A program made the translations under genes and the position numbers. The notes beneath the pieces are model-generated. The model was given only the letters and a program-made list of their open reading frames with translations, was not told where the DNA came from and made no database searches. A stretch of 20,139 nt of DNA from a virus: positions 1 through 20,139 of the IMG/VR virus record IMGVR_UViG_3300046777_002107. The stretch is one strand, 5' to 3'. Positions 7,536 through 16,168 of the stretch are shown one piece after another. Numbering within the stretch: the first letter of the stretch is position 1; each line of letters starts with the position of its first letter.

Positions 7536-10500
7536 ATGATACAAAAACATAGGATCAACACCAGTTTAAATGGAGATAAGAAAGTAACTGTCGAGTTAAA
7601 ACAGGATTATGATCTTTTAGAGATCTTGTCCTTAAAATTCACTCAACAGGATGTATACACGTCTTTATGTGCTGATTATGGTGTTGTTTGTGGTAGAATA
7701 AGCGTTAATAATGGATTAGGGGTTCCGAATGCAAGAGTTTCTATATTCATCCCATTACAAGAAAGTGATGAAAACGATCCCGTTATATCATCATTATATC
7801 CATATAAATTAGCTCAGGACAAAAATGAAGATGGTTATAGATATAATCTTTTACCATCTAGAAAACAACACGGAGGCCACGAGCCAACCGGAACATTTCC
7901 CGATCAAGGTGACATTCTTTCAAGAGAAGAGTACCTTGAAGTTTTTGAAAAATATTACAAATACACAGTAAAAACTAACAGTTCTGGTGATTTCATGATT
8001 TGGGGGGTTCCTTTAGGGGAACAAACAATTCACGTTGATGTTGATTTATCAGATATTGGTTGTTTTTCATTAAGACCCTACGATTTTATTAGACAAGGAA
8101 TGGGTGTCGATTCATTTAAAAACACCTATTCATATAAAGCGTCAAAAGATTTAGATTCTTTACCACAAATTGTTTCATTCGACAGAACAATAGATGTTTA
8201 TCCTTTTTGGGGTAATTTAGATTTATGTCAAATTGGTATAACTAGAACTGATTTTGATTTATCTGATCAGGGGGTTAACATAGAACCTAAAGCATTTTTA
8301 ATTGGAGGTACATATACCGATAAAGGTACTAACTCTCTAAATAAAAATTGTCAGCCTAGACGAAAAATGGGTAGAAAATGCGATCTAACAACAAAAAGTG
8401 GTACAATTGAGGCGATTAGATTTACCGCTGAAAAGGATTCACAAAATAGACCTATATTAGAAATATATGAAATTGATGAAGATATTCCAGAGGATGGTGG
8501 GTTTGTTTTACCGGTACCAATGAACTCTGAATTTATATACACAAATGAGTTTGGTGAAAATGAAATAACTAATGATCCAAATAAAGGTGTGGCAACGGCG
8601 GCATGTTATAGATTCCGTTTTAGTTTAGATGATAGTGGAAATGAAAGAGTAAGAAAAACTGCTAGTTTTTTAGTTCCTAATATAAGAGAATATTCTGGAG
8701 AAAAAGACAAATCATATGCTTTTTCAACTAACTGGAGTGATTACCCTACGAGTGCAGTATCAACAGACTCAGATAAAGGTATATTGTATAATGACTTTGG
8801 TCAATTTTATCCTAGAGATTATTTTTATAGGATGACATACAATAAAGTTTATACTGTATCATCTTTTCAAAATATTCATTATAATAATACGTTTTTTACA
8901 AATGACAGATATGTTGGTATTAAAGAGATTGTACCACCAGAAGAAGAGGATTGTTCTAGCGAAATAGTTACACCACCTGTAAATTTTGGAAAACGAAATA
9001 GAACTTTTTCATTATTAATTTCTTCAGTTTTATTATTTATTGAACATTTAATAAATCTATTAACATTAACGTTTACAAATTCTTTAGTGCGTTTATTGTT
9101 TACAATTGGGGATGCTGCTGATTTTAGACCTATTAGACAATTGGCGCAAAGTATAAAAAAGGCTGCATTCAGAGCACAAGAAAACGGGCAAAGAAGATTA
9201 TATTTAATAAATTACCCAGAATGTGAAGAATGTAACGGTAATAACAGTTTAGGTTCAGCACTTCAACCTGATAGCGGTGCTTCTAGTACTTTTTGTTCTG
9301 TTGGTTCTGTGACCATAACTGGTAGATTTCTTGAAGAAAGTAGAGCACTATCTGTAACATCATTAACATTTACACCAGACACGACTGGTGATTGCCCAGG
9401 TGAAGATTTAGAAGCATTAGGTGCTGCTTTAATAGCTGGTGGTGATGGTATATTGTATTTTATTACTAACCAATCGAATTATCAATTAAGTAGTGATACA
9501 TATGGTAACACATCTTTAAGTAATGAGTTTTCTGGAACGCCTGTATTAGATGGTAGTGGAAATACAATAAGTTATACATCTATATTATTTCAAGATGATG
9601 GTGTACTTTTTGGTGAACCTAACTCATATACATTAACAATAAGAAGTAAAACCGATAAAGAATCGATCGATATACCAATAGTGGATGCGGTTGAAGAAGG
9701 TTGTGATATATATGACACACCATATGATGAAGATTTGGCTAGTTGGTATTATCCAAATACTGGGTATACTAGCTATGGCTGGTCTGGTATGATTTCACCT
9801 GCTAGTTATGTTGCAGGAACAACAAGTGTTGTTGCAACAAATATTAGTGGAACCTTATATGGTGAAGCTATTAAATCATATACATCAACAAAATCTGATC
9901 CAATTTTTTACTACGGTAATAGTGGTGTCCCATTAGTTCCTTTTTGGGAAGGTGAACAATATGACAAATTTACCAGAAGTGGTATGTCTGAGTTTCAAAA
10001 TGGTGTATTCACGATAGTTCCTGGTGCACAAAGAACAAGGAGAGTCTGGGAAATATTGAGAGAATATTATAGAAGAAAAAGAGTTGGTAAATTATTTTGT
10101 GGTGGTATCGTAAATTATTCTTTTGTTGATAACTGGCTATCGGGGTCGTTATATTTCTTTTTATTTAAAGGTAAAAAAGGAAAATATTGCGATCAAGTTA
10201 TTAGATATGTCGGTCCACAAGATAAATTCTATTATAGATCAGCACCATATACTTCTGAAACTACATGGGGGGAAACCAAAGGTTCTTTTAAAAGACTTGG
10301 TAGACCAACAACTATTGTTGATTTAGGCCCTAGAGATGAATTTATAAAAGAAATATGTACAGACCCATCTTTAGATCCAAACTGTTCTGTTACTAGATCA
10401 ATTGGCTCATCATCGTTTCAAAGCTTTGGTGAACTTTTAGGTTTAGCAATTAACTACAGAATGGATGTTAGTGATAATGAGTTTGAATTAGAACAGTTTT

Positions 10501-11360
10501 TTGATAATACTGGCTTTACCTATACAAATGAAATTTTAGATGGTGATATATTGCAACTTATATCTATTAATAATGAAGCAGGTATTGAAGAATTTGATTT
10601 ACAAAATCCTAGATATCTTGGTTATTCATATCAAGTATTAGATCCAGATGTCTATCCAAGTGTTTTCAAAAATGGAAATGCAAATTATGGGCCACTACCT
10701 GTTACATTATATCTTGATGAAGATGGTGAAAGAATTAGAGCATGTTTAAATGAACCAGGTAGATTAACAGAATCATCACAAAAAGTTCCATTTTACTTAT
10801 GGAATAAAAAGGGTACTGGATTTGGTTCTTACGCAACTAATCAAATGGATAAACAATGTTGGGATTATAGTGATGTTCAAGTTCAACCATTACAAGGTAT
10901 GACTTATGCTTATAATTTAACTGGATCAACAAGTGATCCATCGGACAAGTATTTGTTATTACCTATGACATACACATTTAGTGGTTTAACTATTAATACA
11001 GGAGGAAATGCAACAAACGAAATTGAATTTGATGCTATTATACCATCAGGATCTACTCACACAATTTATGATTCAGAATATCCCGGGTTTACTGTATTGA
11101 AAAGTTCAAGTAATGATGTTGTTAATCCAGTATCGGGGACATTATATACTAGATATGGTAATGGTGGAACATGGCATTCACAGAGCTGGGATTTTACTGA
11201 TGATTTTATAATCAGAAAAACACAAGATTACTATACTGGAAATAAACAAATTTTATCAACACCGTTTATGTTTTATTTTGGTTTGAGAGTGGGAAAAACT
11301 GGTGTAGATAAATTTATAGAATATTTTGGCGATAAGGGCGCCTTTACAAGTGCTGAATAA
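7536..11360 (+). CDS. large virion protein with N-terminal transthyretin-like domain, probable baseplate component
   Basis: This is a 1274-aa protein of unknown exact role, assigned to the baseplate by its position between gp6-like and gp7-like genes. Residues about 50-75 (CGRISVNNGLGVPNARVSIF) and 149-170 (SSGDFMIWGVPLGEQTIHVDV) match the two halves of a carboxypeptidase-regulatory/transthyretin-like beta-sandwich. Between them is an insertion of about 70 residues rich in Gly, His, Pro and Tyr. A strongly hydrophobic stretch (about 491-526) contains SLLISSVLLFIEHLINLL, and a CEEC pair follows at 563-566. A basic, aromatic patch (WEILREYYRRKRVGKLFCGG) begins near 838. The second half is Ser/Thr/Gly-rich beta-type sequence. 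No signal peptide is visible. The gene ends in TAATG, so its stop overlaps the next start by one base. It could be a peripheral wedge or tail-fibre-attachment protein; I cannot match it to a named T4 gene. Confidence 0.75.
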   Translation: MIQKHRINTSLNGDKKVTVELKQDYDLLEILSLKFTQQDVYTSLCADYGVVCGRISVNNGLGVPNARVSIFIPLQESDENDPVISSLYPYKLAQDKNEDGYRYNLLPSRKQHGGHEPTGTFPDQGDILSREEYLEVFEKYYKYTVKTNSSGDFMIWGVPLGEQTIHVDVDLSDIGCFSLRPYDFIRQGMGVDSFKNTYSYKASKDLDSLPQIVSFDRTIDVYPFWGNLDLCQIGITRTDFDLSDQGVNIEPKAFLIGGTYTDKGTNSLNKNCQPRRKMGRKCDLTTKSGTIEAIRFTAEKDSQNRPILEIYEIDEDIPEDGGFVLPVPMNSEFIYTNEFGENEITNDPNKGVATAACYRFRFSLDDSGNERVRKTASFLVPNIREYSGEKDKSYAFSTNWSDYPTSAVSTDSDKGILYNDFGQFYPRDYFYRMTYNKVYTVSSFQNIHYNNTFFTNDRYVGIKEIVPPEEEDCSSEIVTPPVNFGKRNRTFSLLISSVLLFIEHLINLLTLTFTNSLVRLLFTIGDAADFRPIRQLAQSIKKAAFRAQENGQRRLYLINYPECEECNGNNSLGSALQPDSGASSTFCSVGSVTITGRFLEESRALSVTSLTFTPDTTGDCPGEDLEALGAALIAGGDGILYFITNQSNYQLSSDTYGNTSLSNEFSGTPVLDGSGNTISYTSILFQDDGVLFGEPNSYTLTIRSKTDKESIDIPIVDAVEEGCDIYDTPYDEDLASWYYPNTGYTSYGWSGMISPASYVAGTTSVVATNISGTLYGEAIKSYTSTKSDPIFYYGNSGVPLVPFWEGEQYDKFTRSGMSEFQNGVFTIVPGAQRTRRVWEILREYYRRKRVGKLFCGGIVNYSFVDNWLSGSLYFFLFKGKKGKYCDQVIRYVGPQDKFYYRSAPYTSETTWGETKGSFKRLGRPTTIVDLGPRDEFIKEICTDPSLDPNCSVTRSIGSSSFQSFGELLGLAINYRMDVSDNEFELEQFFDNTGFTYTNEILDGDILQLISINNEAGIEEFDLQNPRYLGYSYQVLDPDVYPSVFKNGNANYGPLPVTLYLDEDGERIRACLNEPGRLTESSQKVPFYLWNKKGTGFGSYATNQMDKQCWDYSDVQVQPLQGMTYAYNLTGSTSDPSDKYLLLPMTYTFSGLTINTGGNATNEIEFDAIIPSGSTHTIYDSEYPGFTVLKSSSNDVVNPVSGTLYTRYGNGGTWHSQSWDFTDDFIIRKTQDYYTGNKQILSTPFMFYFGLRVGKTGVDKFIEYFGDKGAFTSAE

Positions 11361-13129
11361 TGGAAAAGAAAACAATCATATTACCAGAACTAAGGTACCA
11401 TAAATCACCAGCTGTTGATTTAACAACAAGAATTGGTTTAGAAAGTAGTGAGGAATTATTAAGGGAAGGAGACCGTTCAATTGTATTAGATTTAGAAGAA
11501 CATTTTAGTTACGAAAGAGCACAAAGTAAGAAGTATAAGATTTATGGTAAACTAAAAATGATTTTTAGAAACATGTATAGTGGTACAACACCATATAATA
11601 ATCTGGCTGAATATCTTTATTTATTTGGTGATGGTGCTAGTGGTGACAATACAGGTTACTTACCATATGACGAATTTGCGTTTATAAGACGCGACACATA
11701 TAGAGAAGATGTAAACATTCCAGCAATTAGTGGAAGTACGTATGGTACATATAGTCCAACATTTTCACAACCAACAAAACCAAGAAACAAACATCAGGTT
11801 ATCACCAACATGAGTGCGCCATATCATAATTGGAATTTTCATTTAAGTTATGTTAGTGGTCACGATACCGGGTTTACTATGTCATATACTCTTAGTGGAT
11901 CTACAGCATTTAATAATGATAAAATAACACATATACAATTTAGTGCTGGTAGTGGTATACCATGTAGAGTTGAGGAAAAACCAACATATTATAAATTAAC
12001 AACACCAGTACCACATGGTATTAGTGAAGAAGAATTTGTTATAATATCATCAATCTCAAGTATTAGTGGTGTTACATATTCTGTATCAAGTTTAGGTGAT
12101 GATAAGTATGATTCTGAGAAGTATGTTATAAACTTAAATAAGCAACAGTTTAGTGGCACAACAATACCTAAATTAATAACAATCAAAAGATGTATTAATG
12201 ATAAAAATATTACTGGTACAACTTCAACATATTATGTTCACAAACATAAAATATTAACTTCATCAACAGATCTAATTTTAGATAAGGCTGGATTTGAATC
12301 ACCAATCTTTGAGGATGAAAAGAAACTATTGTTTGAAGATAGCGCGGGTAACAACGATGTACTTGTTGAAAGAAACAGACCAGAATCATTAATATATGAT
12401 TTTAAAAATAGTTTTATTTTAACTGGTTTAACAAACAACCTTGGTTATACCCCATCAGAAATTTACGTTACGGTTTTATTTAAAAACGGATCTGGTTATT
12501 TTGAATACCCACCTAAAGTTGGATATAAATTTCATTTACATGACGGTTGGATTGATAACCATTTTAGTGGAACAACAGCATTAGAAACTAGTTTAAGTGG
12601 ATCAACATTTACTAAAGATAGTATTACTTTTACCTCTGGTGTTACAACCCCGGTTGACACTATTTTAACTGGTGCATTTGTTGAATATAACCCATCTGAA
12701 TTAAAAGAAAGAATAATATCAGAATCTTTACACAAGATTGTACAACCGTTGACGATTTTTGATCATGATCAAAACTTACCTACTAGTACTTTTGGTGGTA
12801 CAATTTCGGCGAATAATAAAATGGGGTTGTTGTATCAACCACATTATAGAGTTAAGTTAAGACAGTTGTCTCAATATGTTGAAACATTTAACACCAATAA
12901 CATTTTAGATTTACCAGATAATGCCAGATATTTTCCTGATGAAAAATTATGGAAATGGAGAGATTTATATGATCATGGATTTATTGATGATGAGGGTAAT
13001 GGAACTGATTTTCCATTTGTGAATGGTCAACATTATGTTAAAAACGATTTTAATTTTTATTTCATAAATGAAAAGGAATACAATAATAAAAATAATGGAT
13101 TCAAAGGATTCAGAGATATAAACTGTTAA
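11360..13129 (+). CDS. virion structural protein, 589 aa, unknown function
   Basis: I do not recognise this protein. The N-terminal ~90 residues are charged and mixed (LPELRYHKSPAVDLTTRIGL, then KYKIYGKLKMIFRNMYSGTT). The middle 400 residues are rich in Ser, Thr and Gly with repeated short SG(T/S)T segments (ISGSTYG, LSGSTAF, FSGTTIP, FSGTTAL, SLSGSTF), typical of beta-rich virion proteins. The C-terminus is compact and aromatic (KLWKWRDLYDHGFID near residue 530, later DFPFVNGQHY), which looks like a conserved interface. Only three cysteines are seen, one being the last residue. The ATG at 11360 overlaps the preceding stop as TAATG, indicating coupled translation with the 1274-aa protein and suggesting the two are made in fixed ratio. 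A baseplate or tail-appendage part is the best guess from context. Confidence 0.7.
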   Translation: MEKKTIILPELRYHKSPAVDLTTRIGLESSEELLREGDRSIVLDLEEHFSYERAQSKKYKIYGKLKMIFRNMYSGTTPYNNLAEYLYLFGDGASGDNTGYLPYDEFAFIRRDTYREDVNIPAISGSTYGTYSPTFSQPTKPRNKHQVITNMSAPYHNWNFHLSYVSGHDTGFTMSYTLSGSTAFNNDKITHIQFSAGSGIPCRVEEKPTYYKLTTPVPHGISEEEFVIISSISSISGVTYSVSSLGDDKYDSEKYVINLNKQQFSGTTIPKLITIKRCINDKNITGTTSTYYVHKHKILTSSTDLILDKAGFESPIFEDEKKLLFEDSAGNNDVLVERNRPESLIYDFKNSFILTGLTNNLGYTPSEIYVTVLFKNGSGYFEYPPKVGYKFHLHDGWIDNHFSGTTALETSLSGSTFTKDSITFTSGVTTPVDTILTGAFVEYNPSELKERIISESLHKIVQPLTIFDHDQNLPTSTFGGTISANNKMGLLYQPHYRVKLRQLSQYVETFNTNNILDLPDNARYFPDEKLWKWRDLYDHGFIDDEGNGTDFPFVNGQHYVKNDFNFYFINEKEYNNKNNGFKGFRDINC

Positions 13130-13130
13130 A

Positions 13131-13964
13131 ATGAATATATTATTTAATAATACTGATAAATCATTAATTTTTAATCCAGAAACGGATTTCAGAACTAATG
13201 CCGGTTGGGAAGAAAATTTTTTAGAATATCAAGAGGATGTTTTAAGATCTATTATCAACCCAGTTGAAAACTATGAAACGGTAAGGTATATTCATGAACC
13301 ATATAGTGGGTTAACCGCCAGTGCTTTAGATACTCAATGTGATATTTGGTATTATTTTTATTTTTTAAATAACCAATCCCCAAGAGATTATGACAATGGT
13401 TTAGATTATGATTTAATAGGAATAAGCCCAAGAGAGAATGCTAAATTATTAAAACAAACTATTAATAGTTTTTTTAGATTGGAATTTTATACAACTAGAG
13501 AAAGAGAAACACAAAAATTGGTATTTGCTAAGAATTTATCGATTCCGTTAGGTCAAACTGTTTTTGATGTTAATTTAAAAGATAGAATTAAAATACCTGT
13601 TTTTAATGGTAACAATTACAAAAATAGCGAAAATATGTATTTGTTTTGGTTTGGTGATGATACAGTTTTCAGTGGCTTAACATTTTTTATGACTGCTAGA
13701 TTTTTCAATGCTGAAGATGGAACTACAACGAGATTTTTAAATAAAGATTTAACAATTGATAATTCTGGTTTGGTTAACGGGGAAAGAGTCGGTACAAAAG
13801 CTAATCCAATTAAATTTTATGAAATGAATTTTAGTGACACAGTTGATGATGTTAATGATTTTTATTTTCAGGTTACATTCAGAAGAACTGATCATAGTTA
13901 TAAAATAAACAGAGGAATTAACACAGACTGTGATCTAGTGGGTGGTACAGCAGCTAAATTATAA
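13131..13964 (+). CDS. virion structural protein, 277 aa; possible distant gp53-like wedge protein
   Basis: The 277-aa product has no clear family. The N-terminal half (YETVRYIHEPYSGLTASALD, then DIWYYFYFLNNQSPRDYDNG at about 71-90) recalls the T4 gp53 pattern in which a Pro-x-x-Leu-Ala segment is followed by an aromatic YW helix and an Asn before a Tyr/Trp-rich turn. That resemblance is weak and is inference only. The second half is beta-rich (LSIPLGQTVFDVNLKDRIKI, then FYFQVTFRRTDHSYKI). T4 gp53 is shorter (196 aa), so an added domain would be needed. The gene starts one base after the previous stop and ends two bases before the next start, in a tightly packed row of virion genes. The start ATG has an A-rich leader and no Shine-Dalgarno sequence. 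Confidence 0.68.
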   Translation: MNILFNNTDKSLIFNPETDFRTNAGWEENFLEYQEDVLRSIINPVENYETVRYIHEPYSGLTASALDTQCDIWYYFYFLNNQSPRDYDNGLDYDLIGISPRENAKLLKQTINSFFRLEFYTTRERETQKLVFAKNLSIPLGQTVFDVNLKDRIKIPVFNGNNYKNSENMYLFWFGDDTVFSGLTFFMTARFFNAEDGTTTRFLNKDLTIDNSGLVNGERVGTKANPIKFYEMNFSDTVDDVNDFYFQVTFRRTDHSYKINRGINTDCDLVGGTAAKL

Positions 13965-13966
13965 AA

Positions 13967-15226
13967 ATGAAAAAATATAAATACGAAATATTACAAAAAA
14001 ATATATTATCGGTTGTTTTATACAATGCGGGTCAATATTGGTATGATCGTAATTTAGAATTAGTTCCTTGGTCCGCGACAACAGCACCCACTAGCGGAAC
14101 TACAGTAATGGATGTTAAATGGTATAGTGATATTACATATGATGCTGGTGACACCATTTATTATAACGGAAAAATTTATAAATCACTAGTAGCTTCAAAT
14201 TTAAATAAAATACCATCAGCACAACCAACATTTTGGGTTGAACAACCTGAAGCTGTTACTTGGGTAGATAAGGGTTATTATTATAGATGGAATGGAACTT
14301 CATGGGTAAACATAGGAAAAAATAAATCCGCAGCGTACCCAGATTATGAAATACCAATAACATTAAACGCTAAAGCTGATGAATTAGGTGTAATGGTTGG
14401 GTTTGATGGTGAAATAGATCAAGTAGAACAACTTTGTAATTTTACATATAAAGTTAGTGGAAACACAGTTACAGTTTATAATACAACGAATACAAATACA
14501 TTAAAAAGAGTTGTTGACGCTACTTTTCAGATTAACTGGGGAGATAGTACAACATCTTCAATCACAATATTAGGGAATGTATCAAAAACATATTCAACAT
14601 CTGGAAATAAAACTATTTCAATTACAATGAATAGTCCTTGGACAGTACAAACCCTATCCAGAACAATAAGCTTACCTTTAGTAATTGGTACACCAACTAA
14701 TTTAGGTACATTATCATTTATGTTCCCCTACACAGATTATGGCGTGGGGTTATCAGGATCGACAAAAACACCAACATCTCTCACATTTGTTGCCGCAGGT
14801 AAAAGTAGAATAATAGAAAAAAAATTATATGGTAGTAACACGTATAGTGGGGTAACATCCACGTCATTACCTGGAACCACATTAACTTGTTCAAAATATA
14901 CAGTTGATGGTTTAGATTATTATGATTGTTCTGACGGTGTCACTTATATCACTGGAAAAGTCCCAAATCATATTATAAACGGAACAACCGGATTTACATC
15001 ATATAACTCAAGTACTGACTTTGCGGTAGAATATGTGACAAATAAAATGTTAACCAGAAACGAGCATTTTTTAGGTTTTGTTTCTGAACCACAAGTTTAT
15101 TCTGACATATTTGTCGAAAGAGGTAAGATGGGTGTTTCAGAATTTAATTTAAGATTAGGTGAAATTGATAATTTAGGTGAATTAGATATCTACGGAAATG
15201 GTTTTTTCGTAGTAAAAAAACAATAA
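13967..15226 (+). CDS. virion protein with carbohydrate-binding-like and PKD-like domains
   Basis: This 419-aa protein has at least two recognisable modules. Residues about 52-90 (WYSDITYDAGDTIYYNGKIY, then NKIPSAQPTFWVE) follow the W/Y...YxxGDxVxYxGxxYxx...NxxPS...W layout of small chitin/carbohydrate-binding modules (CBM5/12-like). These are common in phage tail and baseplate proteins. A second aromatic piece, YYYRWNGTSWVNIG, follows at about 104-117. Residues about 158-238 resemble a PKD/Ig-like beta-sandwich: INWGDSTTSSI (WGD at 191-193), then KTYSTSGNKTISIT. The C-terminal part (GSNTYSGVTSTSLPGTTLTC, later GFVSEPQVYSDIFVERGKMG) is unassigned. It sits amid baseplate genes. Surface attachment, either to host glycans or within the baseplate periphery, is a reasonable but unproven role. 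No catalytic motif is apparent. Confidence 0.72.
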   Translation: MKKYKYEILQKNILSVVLYNAGQYWYDRNLELVPWSATTAPTSGTTVMDVKWYSDITYDAGDTIYYNGKIYKSLVASNLNKIPSAQPTFWVEQPEAVTWVDKGYYYRWNGTSWVNIGKNKSAAYPDYEIPITLNAKADELGVMVGFDGEIDQVEQLCNFTYKVSGNTVTVYNTTNTNTLKRVVDATFQINWGDSTTSSITILGNVSKTYSTSGNKTISITMNSPWTVQTLSRTISLPLVIGTPTNLGTLSFMFPYTDYGVGLSGSTKTPTSLTFVAAGKSRIIEKKLYGSNTYSGVTSTSLPGTTLTCSKYTVDGLDYYDCSDGVTYITGKVPNHIINGTTGFTSYNSSTDFAVEYVTNKMLTRNEHFLGFVSEPQVYSDIFVERGKMGVSEFNLRLGEIDNLGELDIYGNGFFVVKKQ

Positions 15227-15250
15227 AATTATATTTATTAATAAAATACT
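15227..15250 (+). promoter_or_regulatory. 24-base A/T-rich leader with TATTTATT
   Basis: This short gap before the 305-aa gene is almost pure A/T and carries TATTTATT at 15232-15239. The 11-mer TTATATTTATT at 15229-15239 is shared exactly with the leader of the gp25-like gene (5172-5182). It could be a phage promoter element or simply an A/T-rich initiation leader. Confidence 0.22.
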
Positions 15251-16168
15251 ATGGCAGTAGGAAGTTACGGAACAATAAGACCAGCAGATGTGTCACCAGA
15301 GGATGTAGAAATACTACTTCATTATGCTGCTGATAGAGGGGCGACAACCGATTCAACGATATCAAAGTTGGATTCGGCTACTATATTATCACCCTTGTAT
15401 CATAATTCAAGCACTACAGATGACACAAATGCACCAAATGTGGAAGTTTTAGGTGGTATGTATAATTTGAGATTAGAAAGTTCAGCTTTCTCTGAAATTG
15501 GAATATATACATTACACATAAGACCTAAACAAATTAGAACATCAATCACAGATTGCGGTGTTCTTGCTTCTTTACCGTCTGTTAGAGGGATTGTTATTGA
15601 TTTAGGTAATCTTACTACAGAAGATAGATCAAAATTTATTCCTCAGGGATTAGTTGGATATAGAGTTGAATATATAAGTGTTAGCGATAATAAGAAAGTA
15701 CCTAATTTTTATAAAATAGTGACATCTTCTTTTTATTGTGAACCAATAACAACAAATTTAACAAATACTACACAAAAATCTGTTAGATATAGATATTCAG
15801 ATTCGCCTACGAATTTGATGTTCTTAACTGTTACACCTTCCTCTGCGCCAACTAATAAACCTAATACGGTTCCTTTTATAGGTCAACCTTTACAAAAGAT
15901 TATTTTAACAAACAGTTACTTTAATCCAACGACTATTGAGGTTGAAATGGTTGAACATGACGCTTCAACACTTGCTCTTGCCCTTTATGGTAATCAAAGT
16001 AAGGCGGTATCTTCAGGTATCTATACCATTTATGATGGCGCTAATAACATTTATAAACAGTTCAACCTATATGAAGTTAAAGACGAATTTAACGAGACGT
16101 TATATGAAATTCGTGAAGGTAGGACTGATATAGACCAAACGTTAAACTTTGACGATATTACAGAATAA
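15251..16168 (+). CDS. virion structural protein, 305 aa, unknown function
   Basis: I do not recognise the family. The protein begins MAVGSYGTIRPADVSPEDVE, a motif-like N-terminus that could be an interface peptide. A globular beta-rich region follows (GMYNLRLESSAFSEIGIYTLHIRP at about 74-97; SVRGIVIDLGNL near 109-120). The segment KKVPNFYKIVTSSFYCEPI sits mid-protein, and the C-terminus is acidic (EIREGRTDIDQTLNFDDITE). There is no signal peptide or membrane segment. Its stop overlaps the ATG of the giant gp7-like gene as TAATG, so the two are probably translationally coupled and assembled together. The gene is preceded by one of the few A/T-rich gaps in the virion block, so transcription might restart here. 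A baseplate wedge or linking protein is likely from context only. Confidence 0.7.
   Translation: MAVGSYGTIRPADVSPEDVEILLHYAADRGATTDSTISKLDSATILSPLYHNSSTTDDTNAPNVEVLGGMYNLRLESSAFSEIGIYTLHIRPKQIRTSITDCGVLASLPSVRGIVIDLGNLTTEDRSKFIPQGLVGYRVEYISVSDNKKVPNFYKIVTSSFYCEPITTNLTNTTQKSVRYRYSDSPTNLMFLTVTPSSAPTNKPNTVPFIGQPLQKIILTNSYFNPTTIEVEMVEHDASTLALALYGNQSKAVSSGIYTIYDGANNIYKQFNLYEVKDEFNETLYEIREGRTDIDQTLNFDDITE

Noticed and set aside
10123-10326. 67-codon + strand frame inside the 1274-aa gene
   Set aside because: It is out of frame within a strongly supported long gene and has no independent signal.
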